From positions 186,001 to 250,000 of the forward strand of contig NZ_JAHBZY010000001.1 of NCBI RefSeq assembly GCF_019635155.1: a DNA stretch of 64,000 nt, in the 5' to 3' direction. Under the pieces are notes generated by a model. The model saw only the letters and a list, made by a program, of their open reading frames with translations. It was not told the DNA's origin and did not search any database. Origin of the DNA: Nitrosomonas sp. GTDB taxonomy: Bacteria > Pseudomonadota > Gammaproteobacteria > Burkholderiales > Nitrosomonadaceae. This document shows, one piece after another, positions 47,440-55,479 of this stretch (the stretch's first letter is position 1; every line of letters begins with the position of its first letter). The translations under genes and the position numbers were made by a program.

Positions 47440-48504
47440 CTAATGATAGAAGTTACTGTTTAAATAACGTTGATGAAGATGGCGCAACCAAACCAGCATG
47501 ACCGCGCTGACCGGCAGCGCCAGCAAGATGCCGAAGAAGCCGAATAATTGCCCGAAAGCCAACAATGCGAAAATGACGATGACCGGATGCAAACCAATGC
47601 GGTCACCGACCAGCCAAGGAGTGATCAGCATGCCTTCAAGCAATTGACCGATACCGAATACAATCCATATCGGGATGATGTTGCTCCAATCTTGAAATTG
47701 CATGACGGCTGCTAAAGTCGCCAGTGTCAAACCGACGATCATGCCAAGATACGGCACAAACACCAGAATTCCGGCCACCAAGCCGATCGGCAATGCAAAT
47801 TCAAGTCCCACCAGCCAAAGGCCGGTGACATAACAAATACACATCAGCACAATGACAGACAGTTGGCCGCGTAGAAACTCCGCCAGAACACGATCGGTTT
47901 CGTGCGCCAATTGCGACATTTGAGGATACCAATAACGCGGAATCATTTCATCGATTTGTTTGATCAACACATCCCAATCGCGCAGTAGATAAAATAATAC
48001 CACCGGCACCAATAGCAAATTGACCAGAAATTCCACAACGGCCATTCCGCCGCTGGTCAAGGACGGCAGGATTTTTGCCGCGACACCGCCGGCGCTTTGC
48101 CAGTGTTTCGATACCGCTTCTTTTAGCATCTCCATATCGGGTTCCAGGCTGATATCCAGCCTTGATTCCAGCCAGGGAATGATATGATTCTTGAGCATAT
48201 CCAGAAATGCCGGCATTTTATCCAGTAAACGCCCCGCTTCTTTCTCGAATAGCGGCACCATAATCAGAATTAATGCGCAAAATGCAACGAGTGACAGTAA
48301 CATCACCACGATAGTCCCTATCGTGCGCGGAATGTTGTGGCGGGCCATCCGCGTGACCATCGGGTTGCAGATGTAAGCGATTACGGCAGCGAGCAAGAAC
48401 GGTGTCAAGATCGGACTGAGCAGGTAAATGAGCACGCCGGTTATGCATGCCAGAAAAAGCCACCAGAGGTAATGCAATTCGTTCGCGTGTTCTTCGGTCG
48501 TCAT
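47440..48504 (-). CDS. AI-2E transporter family permease (PerM-like)
   Basis: 354 aa with about eight transmembrane segments. Conserved pieces are LSPILTPFLLAAVIAYICNP near the N terminus, LLVPVVLFYLLRDWD, and the C-terminal PIGLVAGILVFVPYLGMIVG and VGDRIGLHPVIVIFALLAFG, as in the UPF0118/AI-2E family. Functions reported for the family vary (autoinducer or ion export), so no substrate is given. It precedes hda, with 35 bp between them. Confidence 0.9.
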   Translation of the reverse strand: MTTEEHANELHYLWWLFLACITGVLIYLLSPILTPFLLAAVIAYICNPMVTRMARHNIPRTIGTIVVMLLSLVAFCALILIMVPLFEKEAGRLLDKMPAFLDMLKNHIIPWLESRLDISLEPDMEMLKEAVSKHWQSAGGVAAKILPSLTSGGMAVVEFLVNLLLVPVVLFYLLRDWDVLIKQIDEMIPRYWYPQMSQLAHETDRVLAEFLRGQLSVIVLMCICYVTGLWLVGLEFALPIGLVAGILVFVPYLGMIVGLTLATLAAVMQFQDWSNIIPIWIVFGIGQLLEGMLITPWLVGDRIGLHPVIVIFALLAFGQLFGFFGILLALPVSAVMLVWLRHLHQRYLNSNFYH

Positions 48505-48509
48505 CGCAA

Positions 48510-49904
48510 CTAGCTTTGGCCGGCTTTGGACTTCAATGCATGGCTGGCAAGATTTTTACCCAGCTCCCAAATCGAACCCGGTACTTGATGCGTATCGGCG
48601 ATGGTTTTAGTTAAAGCACTGACGATGAGATCGCGGTCTTTCTTGGATAGAATCAGCGGCGGCAACAATTTGATCACGTTCATGCCATGCCCGGCAACTT
48701 GCGTCAGAATACGATGTTCTTTGAACAGCGGGATGGTGATCATCTGGCAGAACAATCCTTTGTTGGCCGCTTCCAACATCATCCACGCAGCTTTGAGCGA
48801 GAAACTGCCGGGCGGCTTGAATTCGATCGCGATCATCGATCCTTTGCCGCGTGCTTCCTTGAGAAATTCAAACTGATCGGTTAATGCATTGATCCGGCTG
48901 ATGATATCCGCACCGATAGTGGCGCTGTTTTCAACCAGCTTCTCAGTTTTGATGACTTCCAGGCTTGCCAGGCCTGCCGCCATCGCCATATTGTTTTTGG
49001 AGAACGTCGAGCCATGCACCACCGCGCGATCCATACGGTTGAACACGCTCTCCATGATCGGCTGCGTCATTACTACTGCGCCGACCGGCACAAACCCGCC
49101 GGATAACGCCTTGGCCATGCAAATCATATCCGGCTTTACGTTCCAGTGTTCAATCGCCCAGAATTTACCGGTACGCCCCAGGCCGGTCTGAATTTCATCC
49201 GCAACAAACAAGGTGCCGTATTTCTTGCACAGTCGCTCGACTTCAGGCAGGTAATTGTCGTCCGGAATGTTAACGCCCTTGCCTTGAATCGGTTCGACTA
49301 TGAACGCCGCAACATTGCGGCTGTTGAGCGCTTGTTCCAACGCCGCCAGGTCATTGAATGGCACCGAGCCGCAATCTTGCAGCAGCGGTCCGAAACCGTC
49401 CTTGAAAATCTGCTCGCCATTCAGTGATAATGCGCCCATGGTTAAACCATGATAGGCGTGATCGCAGCAAATAATGCGGTTGCGTTTGGTTACGTAGCGG
49501 GCGAATTTGATCGCGGCTTCGACCGCTTCGGTACCGGAATTGCAAAAAAACGCACGCTCCAGATTATCCGGCACGGTTGCCAGAATTTCCTTGGCCAGCA
49601 AACCGCTCAGAACCGATACGTCCATTTGCACCAAATCCGGCAGCTCAAGCGACAGCACTTCTTTCAATGCATTGACGATTACCGGATGATTGCGGCCAAA
49701 CGCATACACCCCGAACCCGCTCAACAAATCGAGATATTCGTTGCCCTGCTCATCGTACAAATACTGCCCCGCTGCGCGTTGATAATTGCGGTCATAGCCG
49801 ATCGTCTTCAGCACTCGCACCATCTGCGCATTCAGATAATGCTCGTGCAAATCAAACTTGTCGGTGCGGTGTTGGGATAGCAAATTAGCGATACTGAAAG
49901 ACAT
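48510..49904 (-). CDS. hpnO: Hopanoid-associated aminotransferase HpnO
   Basis: 464 aa from the ATG at 49904, with GAGG six bases upstream. It is a class III PLP aminotransferase of the acetylornithine type: FFCNSGTEAVEAAIKFARYV, DHAYHGLTMGALSLNG, FVADEIQTGLGRTG and the PLP lysine in MAKALSGGFVPVGAV. The extended C terminus and the nearby hpn genes point to HpnO, which makes aminobacteriohopanetriol from the ribosyl-derived side chain. An ordinary acetylornithine aminotransferase is the alternative; these are usually shorter (about 400 aa). Confidence 0.75.
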   Translation of the reverse strand: MSFSIANLLSQHRTDKFDLHEHYLNAQMVRVLKTIGYDRNYQRAAGQYLYDEQGNEYLDLLSGFGVYAFGRNHPVIVNALKEVLSLELPDLVQMDVSVLSGLLAKEILATVPDNLERAFFCNSGTEAVEAAIKFARYVTKRNRIICCDHAYHGLTMGALSLNGEQIFKDGFGPLLQDCGSVPFNDLAALEQALNSRNVAAFIVEPIQGKGVNIPDDNYLPEVERLCKKYGTLFVADEIQTGLGRTGKFWAIEHWNVKPDMICMAKALSGGFVPVGAVVMTQPIMESVFNRMDRAVVHGSTFSKNNMAMAAGLASLEVIKTEKLVENSATIGADIISRINALTDQFEFLKEARGKGSMIAIEFKPPGSFSLKAAWMMLEAANKGLFCQMITIPLFKEHRILTQVAGHGMNVIKLLPPLILSKKDRDLIVSALTKTIADTHQVPGSIWELGKNLASHALKSKAGQS

Positions 49905-50354
49905 GAACAACCTCGGTGTTTGAGAAACTACCAGCCAAGCTGGAAAAAAGATTTATTGACTCCATTCAGAAAAAACTACTACAAAACCATAGTATGGCAA
50001 CAAAAATTAGCGCAGATCATACCATTCCTGAACAATTTTTTGCTGTTAAAAACATGAAATCGTTTAGGAATGGAAAGTTTAATTCCATAGAGCCGGTCTA
50101 TTGAAGTGTTGGTGTCATAAAACCGAAAATTCAATTATCTAAGCTATTTTTCTTGTGCAAGCCGACGTGATGCAATCACCCGAGATGTATGATCGCTCTG
50201 ATTTTTGATTAGAGTCTATTTCAGAAAACGATCAGTAAAAGTACAGCAGAAATTACACGCCAATTGTTGAAATTTCTTTCAATAATTGGCGTGCATGGTT
50301 TACTTGTAATGGTTGCTGAAGTCGCTGTAATTGAATAAATGCAAAGCACTTCGA
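49905..50354. other. Intergenic region upstream of hpnO
   Basis: 450 bp between the hpnO start and the end of the C1 protease gene. The 62-codon plus-strand frame at 49916-50104 has no family character and starts inside the hpnO leader, so I do not call it. The region should hold the hpnO promoter, which I could not pinpoint, and carries the strong hairpin at 50256-50293. Confidence 0.45.
50256..50293. terminator. 17-bp near-perfect hairpin after the C1 protease gene
   Basis: Arms 50256-50272 and 50277-50293 pair over 17 bp with a single G/T wobble, around the 4-base loop TTTC (GAAA on the other strand). It lies 60 bp downstream of the C1 protease stop. The minus-strand continuation is TAATTTCTGC, only weakly T-rich. 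It is probably a transcription terminator for the protease gene. Confidence 0.6.
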
Positions 50355-51209
50355 TTATTTAAACAAATCACTATCGACAAATTCCGCTTTAACTAACGAC
50401 CAGAAGTCATCGGCGAGGCCATCTTCGATATATGCATACGGCAGCCAGCCGTAGCCGTGGTCGCCCCAGTCCTCACCCCACGAGTTGCGAATTAGCAATG
50501 CGCCTTTGGTGGAACCGATCTTTTTCTGATCGTCGTAGCCGACGGCTAGAACCGCGTGACCGCCTTCCAGCGTATCGCCTTTGCCAGGGTACGGAATTTC
50601 ACCTTTGCCGTCACCGGAACCAGGCATCGAACTATAAACAGAGAAACCGAACATCGACGGAAGATTAGCCGCCAGGTTTTTTTTGACGTTGGTTAAAACT
50701 GCGGCAGTGGAGGTATTGGGTGGATCCAGTCGGTAATAGTTGATCGCTTGGTAGTTTTGCGCATACGAGAAGCAGAAGCTGGAAGGGTCGTCGTTGAACC
50801 GTTTGATATCGTACGGCCAGTATTTTTCCGGGGGAACGCCGAACAGCACCAGCGCTTTCATGGTATCGCGCAAATAAGCGCCGTCGTCACCGGTAAAACC
50901 GATCAATTGGCGTGTGACTTTGTAGAGAAACAGGCGCGATGCGTCGATGTGTTTGCCGAAGGCGCGGCGTTCAAAATATTCGACCATGCCAACTCCGGCA
51001 TGTGCGGTGCAGGAACCGATTGATTCCTGATCCTCGATCGGGGAACAAAATTTTCGTAGATCGACGGCAGCTGGTAATGATTTGGCCGCTTTCTTCAACG
51101 GCGAGGATCTTGCCAGTACTTTGGCAACGGATTCGGTCGATTGTGTATGATCGCGTATGTCGGGTAAATCTCTGTGCCAACCTAAACCTAAACCATGAAT
51201 TGTTCGCAT
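50355..51209 (-). CDS. Papain-like (C1A) cysteine protease
   Basis: 284 aa from the ATG at 51209, behind GGAGG; the open frame extends to 51257. The catalytic set is complete: oxyanion Gln61 and Cys67 in EDQESIGSCTAHAGVG, His218 in EGGHAVLAVGYDD, and Asn242 in LLIRNSWGEDWGDHGYGWLP. The N terminus has GLGWHRDLPDIRDHT, common in bacterial C1A enzymes of this type. There is no signal peptide, transmembrane segment or obvious inhibitory propeptide, so it may be cytoplasmic or exported in another way. It is not part of an evident operon. Confidence 0.9.
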   Translation of the reverse strand: MRTIHGLGLGWHRDLPDIRDHTQSTESVAKVLARSSPLKKAAKSLPAAVDLRKFCSPIEDQESIGSCTAHAGVGMVEYFERRAFGKHIDASRLFLYKVTRQLIGFTGDDGAYLRDTMKALVLFGVPPEKYWPYDIKRFNDDPSSFCFSYAQNYQAINYYRLDPPNTSTAAVLTNVKKNLAANLPSMFGFSVYSSMPGSGDGKGEIPYPGKGDTLEGGHAVLAVGYDDQKKIGSTKGALLIRNSWGEDWGDHGYGWLPYAYIEDGLADDFWSLVKAEFVDSDLFK

Positions 51210-51734
51210 TTTTAGCCTCCAAGAAAAGTAAGTTGATAATACAGCTGTTACATTCAAGCAAAAATGGATCGTTTTTTTGTTTCCCGCAATTGATAGCTTT
51301 TAAAGGATCATAGTAGAGCAAAATCCGGCATTAAAAAAGAAAATTGAAGTTGCTGTTTCAATAAAACGATGCCCGGATAATTTCAACGCGCATAAAGAAT
51401 CCGATAATGCGTCAATAAAACCGTCTTATACGGATTTCATTCTACAAATAAAACTGCCAAGAAACAGTTGAAACCATATTTTTGAGCGGTTAAGGTGAAG
51501 TTATGTGTTCAGGCCACTGATTGTAAAGCCAATGGTAACGGGACTTTAATCAGCATAGTCTAAATTTATATCAATCAATTAACGATAGATCGCACTCACA
51601 GTGCTTGATCGCGTAGTATCCGATTGTGGAAGTTCCTTACCGATAATTCTTATTCCGCGCCATACATATTGTTCATTTGCGGTAAAATTGCGTTTAAAAG
51701 TAATGCAAACCCTTTGTTCGTTTGAGAGTTCAAC
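51210..51734. other. Intergenic region between the C1 protease and purM
   Basis: 525 bp between divergent genes. It is AT-rich, with no credible coding frame and no strong inverted repeat. It should contain the promoters of both genes. A TAAAAT near 51684 upstream of purM is a possible -10 box, but no matching -35 is present. Confidence 0.4.
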
Positions 51735-52793
51735 TTGACATCCAGCAATTCCAACCACCCTGATACAAATCATCTTTCTTATCGTGATGCCGGTGTCGAT
51801 ATCGATGCCGGCGATCGCTTGGTCGACAATATCAAACCGCTTGCTAAGCGCACATTACGTCCCGAAGTTCTGACCGGAATCGGCGGTTTCGGTGCGTTGT
51901 TTGAAATTTCCAAGCAATACCGCAACCCGGTGCTGGTGTCCGGCACGGATGGCGTGGGCACCAAGTTGAAATTGGCTTTTCAATTGGATCGGCATGACAC
52001 AATCGGTATCGACTTGGTGGCGATGAGTGTCAACGATATCTTAGTGCAAGGTGCGGAACCCTTGTTTTTCCTGGATTATTTTGCCTGTGGCAAATTGAAT
52101 GTCGAGACTGCGACCCAAGTGGTCGGAGGCATTGCCAAAGGTTGCGAATTAGCCGGTTGTTCCTTGATTGGCGGCGAGACGGCGGAAATGCCGGGTATGT
52201 ATCCGCATGACGAATATGATTTGGCCGGATTTGCCGTCGGCGTTGTCGAGAAAGATCAGATCATCAGCGGTGCGTCGATCAAAGCTGGCGATTGTGTGCT
52301 GGGTATTGCATCCAGCGGTGCGCATTCGAATGGTTATTCGCTGATTCGTAAAATTATCGAAAACAGCCGCGCCGATTTATCGATGGATTTTCATGGTCAA
52401 ACGTTGGCCGATACCATCATGGCGCCGACGCGCATTTACGTTAAGTCTGTATTGGCATTGATGAAGCAGTTGCCGGTGAAAGGCTTGGCGCATATCACCG
52501 GCGGCGGTTTGGTGGAAAATGTGCCGCGTATTTTGCCGGATTCGCTGACAGCGGTATTGCAAAAAGACACATGGCGGATTCCGCCGTTATTTCAATGGCT
52601 ACAACAGCAAGGTAACGTGACCGATCAAGAAATGGCGCGTGTTTTTAATTGCGGCATCGGGTTGGTTATTGTGGTTGCACCTGAACATGCCGGGGATGCG
52701 CTCCGCATATTGCGCAGTGGCGGGGAAACCGCATGGCAAATCGGTGAGATTAAATCGCGTATGGCAAATCAGGAAGCTACCGTTCTGGTTTAG
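51735..52793 (+). CDS. purM: Phosphoribosylformylglycinamidine cyclo-ligase
   Basis: 352 aa from TTG 51735, with GAGAG just upstream; no nearer ATG precedes the conserved [13 protein letters not shown] start. PurM blocks are present: [47 protein letters not shown] and [19 protein letters not shown]. It makes aminoimidazole ribotide in purine synthesis. purN follows directly. Confidence 0.97.
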   Translation: MTSSNSNHPDTNHLSYRDAGVDIDAGDRLVDNIKPLAKRTLRPEVLTGIGGFGALFEISKQYRNPVLVSGTDGVGTKLKLAFQLDRHDTIGIDLVAMSVNDILVQGAEPLFFLDYFACGKLNVETATQVVGGIAKGCELAGCSLIGGETAEMPGMYPHDEYDLAGFAVGVVEKDQIISGASIKAGDCVLGIASSGAHSNGYSLIRKIIENSRADLSMDFHGQTLADTIMAPTRIYVKSVLALMKQLPVKGLAHITGGGLVENVPRILPDSLTAVLQKDTWRIPPLFQWLQQQGNVTDQEMARVFNCGIGLVIVVAPEHAGDALRILRSGGETAWQIGEIKSRMANQEATVLV

Positions 52794-52809
52794 CGAATGA
52801 TTTCTTAAG

Positions 52810-53448
52810 ATGAAATCTTTAGTGATTTTGATTTCAGGCCGCGGCAGCAATATGCAAGCGCTGCTGGAATCCGGATATCCACGGGATTGCATGACAGTTA
52901 TCAGTAATAATCCCAATGCGGCTGGATTGGAAATTGCCAAGAATTACGGTGTTGCGACGATTGTTCTCGATCATCGTTCTTTTCCGGATCGTGAGACTTT
53001 TGATGTTGCATTGGCGGAAAAGATCGATGCCTGCAAACCGAAATTGGTTGCACTGGCCGGCTTCATGCGTATACTGAGTGATCGCTTTGTACAACATTAT
53101 CAGGGCCGGTTAATGAATATTCATCCTTCACTACTCCCGGCGTTTCCCGGTTTAGGAACTCATGCGCGGGCACTACAAGAAGGCGTCAAGATCCATGGTT
53201 GCACGGTTCATTTTGTTACGCCGAAACTGGACCATGGGCCGATTGTCATTCAAGCCGCTGTTCCGGTATTGCCGGACGACACCGAGCAAACATTGGCAAG
53301 CCGGGTTTTACAGCTGGAACACCGCATTTACCCGCAAGCGGTCCGCTGGTTTATGGATGGTTGCATTCAGTTCATCGATAATCGCGTGGAAGTGACTAAT
53401 TCCGGAAGTGACGGAATGATGCTCTATTCGCCGGGATTGCCTGAATGA
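52810..53448 (+). CDS. purN: Phosphoribosylglycinamide formyltransferase
   Basis: 212 aa. It contains the family motifs VILISGRGSNMQALLE at the N terminus (phosphate binding), LAGFMRILSDRFVQHYQGR, and catalytic NIHPSLLPAFPGLGTHARAL and TVHFVTPKLDHGPIVIQAAV. It uses 10-formyl-tetrahydrofolate to formylate GAR. It is 16 bp after purM and overlaps the next gene by 4 bp, so the three are likely one transcript. Confidence 0.97.
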   Translation: MKSLVILISGRGSNMQALLESGYPRDCMTVISNNPNAAGLEIAKNYGVATIVLDHRSFPDRETFDVALAEKIDACKPKLVALAGFMRILSDRFVQHYQGRLMNIHPSLLPAFPGLGTHARALQEGVKIHGCTVHFVTPKLDHGPIVIQAAVPVLPDDTEQTLASRVLQLEHRIYPQAVRWFMDGCIQFIDNRVEVTNSGSDGMMLYSPGLPE

Positions 53449-54161
53449 AATTTGCGATCTTGTTGTTTATTCCATGGTTATTCAGTTTCCCGGTTTTTGC
53501 GACGGATATACCGTCCCGCATTGAAATCAGTTACCACGTGATAACGGATATCGGAGAAGGTGAAATCAATGAAGTCATGGAAATTCATCATGTCGGCGAG
53601 CACTATCGTTACGCTATTAACAGCGTTGCACAAGCCACCGGTGTTTACAAGCTGATAGAACCGAATCGGATTGTGCGGCATAGCGAAGGCCTTATATTTG
53701 AACAAGGTATGCAGCCGGCTCGCGCTTACGAAAAGCGCGGGAAAAAAACACCCAGCCTGGCTGTTTTCGATTGGGCTGATCACAGCATTACGCTCAGTCA
53801 CATGGGGCACGAGATAACACAGCAGCTACCGTACGGTACGCTGGATCGATTAAGTTTCTCGTATAGTTTCATGTTTGCTGCGATTCCTAAAAAGTATGTG
53901 GAACGTTACGTCACCGATGGTCATAGTTTACGGTTATCACATTTCACTGTGACCGAAGAAATCCTCGATACGCCGTTGGGCGAAATCAAAACGATTGCGT
54001 TAACCCGGCAGGAAGAAAAAGGCTCCAAGCTTAAAAGGAAGCTATGGCTGGCATTGAACAATCACATGTTGCCGGTGCGTATCGTAACAGTCGAAGAAAA
54101 CGGCCGTGAAATCGAAAAAATAGTCAGCGGAATTAATATTCGTTATAAACCGGAACATTAA
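53445..54161 (+). CDS. DUF3108 domain protein, exported
   Basis: 238 aa with an N-terminal signal peptide (AILLFIPWLFSFPVFA). The body has the DUF3108 layout: IEISYHVITDIGEGEINEV, SVAQATGVYKLIEPN, a THGHSLRL-like segment (VTDGHSLRLSHFTV), and a C-terminal KLKRKLWLALNNHMLPVRIV. The family is often found next to purMN in betaproteobacteria. No function is established. ATGA overlap with purN implies translational coupling. Confidence 0.82.
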   Translation: MKFAILLFIPWLFSFPVFATDIPSRIEISYHVITDIGEGEINEVMEIHHVGEHYRYAINSVAQATGVYKLIEPNRIVRHSEGLIFEQGMQPARAYEKRGKKTPSLAVFDWADHSITLSHMGHEITQQLPYGTLDRLSFSYSFMFAAIPKKYVERYVTDGHSLRLSHFTVTEEILDTPLGEIKTIALTRQEEKGSKLKRKLWLALNNHMLPVRIVTVEENGREIEKIVSGINIRYKPEH

Positions 54162-54205
54162 TTCTATTTATTCTCTAACCGATCTGAGATATCTCAACAA
54201 AATTC

Positions 54206-55468
54206 ATGCGTTTAACTCCTTCACAATTAGACGCGGTGGTTGTTGCCACGCGTGTCGTAATACCTTTGGAGTACCCCGCGGATGCCATACTGCGGCGTTA
54301 TTTTCAGGACAATCCCATGCTGGGCGCGCAAGATCGCGCATTGATCGCTGAAACTGTCTTCGGCATTTTGCGTCATCGCTTTTTTCTTGAGAGCTTGGCA
54401 AAACTGCCGACTCCACGTGCGCTCGTGTTGGCCTATTTCGTTAAGTTTCAGGGAACCAATTTGCGTGAATTGGCGCCGTTGGTGAGTGAAACGGAAGCGA
54501 AATGGCTGACAGAAATTAAGGCGCTCAAACCGGAGGCTTTTTCGCTACCGGTTCAAGCGGAATTTCCAGTGTGGCTTGTGGAAAAATTACAGCAGTTTAT
54601 GCCCGATAGCGAGATTCTGGATCTCGGGTTATCGCTGCAGAAACCTGCACCGCTTGATTTACGAGTCAATACGTTACTCGCGAAACGCACCGAGGCGCTC
54701 GATGTTCTTCAGCAAGAAGGATTTCAAGCGCAAGCGACGCCCTATTCGCCATGCGGCATCCGCTTGGTTGGAAAGCCGGCGATTAATCGACACGCATTGT
54801 TCCTGTCTGGAAAAATCGAAGTGCAAGATGAAGGCAGTCAGTTGCTGGGTTATCTGTTGGCACCCAAGCGCGGCGAAATGATCGTCGATTTTTGCGCCGG
54901 AGCGGGCGGGAAATCATTATTGCTGGGAGCCTTAATGAATTCTAAAGGGCGGCTGTACGCCTTTGATGTTTCAGAAAAACGCTTGAGCAATCTGAAGCCG
55001 CGCTTTAAACGTTCCGGTCTATCCAATTTGCACGCACAACGGATAGAAAATGAGAATGACTTGAAGATCAAGCGCTTGTCTGGAAAAATCGATCGTGTAT
55101 TGGTCGATTCGCCGTGCAGTGGTCTCGGTACCCTGCGCCGCAATCCCGATTTGAAATGGCGGCAATCACCGCAAAGTATCGAGGAACTGAAAGCTAAACA
55201 GGCGGCTATTCTGGCTGCTGCTGCCGGTTTGCTTAAATCAGGGGGGCGTTTGGTGTATGCCACTTGCAGTTTCTTACCGGAAGAAAACCAGCAAGTGGTG
55301 CAGGGATTTCTCAATACGCATCCGCAATTCAGGTTGTTGAATTGCGCTGTGCTGCTAGCGCAGCAAAACATTCCTTTGGATACCGGCGAATTCTTGCAGC
55401 TATTTCCAAAACAGCACCAAACCGATGGTTTCTTTGCGGCTGCATTTGAACGTACCGGAGATCAGTAG
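54206..55468 (+). CDS. RsmB/NOP family 16S rRNA m5C methyltransferase
   Basis: 420 aa. It has an N-terminal NusB-like helical domain (ADAILRRYFQDNPMLGAQDR), then a Rossmann methyltransferase core: VDFCAGAGGKSLLLGALM (SAM binding), VLVDSPCSGLGTLRRNPDLK (motif IV, Cys304) and LVYATCSFLPEEN (motif VI, Cys354, nucleophile). RsmB methylates C967 of 16S rRNA; this could be RsmB or a close paralogue. It is the last gene of the plus-strand pur run and convergent with hpnN. Confidence 0.88.
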   Translation: MRLTPSQLDAVVVATRVVIPLEYPADAILRRYFQDNPMLGAQDRALIAETVFGILRHRFFLESLAKLPTPRALVLAYFVKFQGTNLRELAPLVSETEAKWLTEIKALKPEAFSLPVQAEFPVWLVEKLQQFMPDSEILDLGLSLQKPAPLDLRVNTLLAKRTEALDVLQQEGFQAQATPYSPCGIRLVGKPAINRHALFLSGKIEVQDEGSQLLGYLLAPKRGEMIVDFCAGAGGKSLLLGALMNSKGRLYAFDVSEKRLSNLKPRFKRSGLSNLHAQRIENENDLKIKRLSGKIDRVLVDSPCSGLGTLRRNPDLKWRQSPQSIEELKAKQAAILAAAAGLLKSGGRLVYATCSFLPEENQQVVQGFLNTHPQFRLLNCAVLLAQQNIPLDTGEFLQLFPKQHQTDGFFAAAFERTGDQ

Positions 55469-55479
55469 CGGGAAAACGA

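Noticed and set aside
49916..50104. 62-codon plus-strand frame next to hpnO
   Set aside because: Short, no Shine-Dalgarno sequence, no recognisable family, and lies in the probable hpnO leader.
53445..55468. DUF3108 and RsmB-like genes as part of a special system with the hopanoid genes
   Set aside because: They lie on the opposite strand, continue the purM-purN transcript and are commonly found there; no link is needed.
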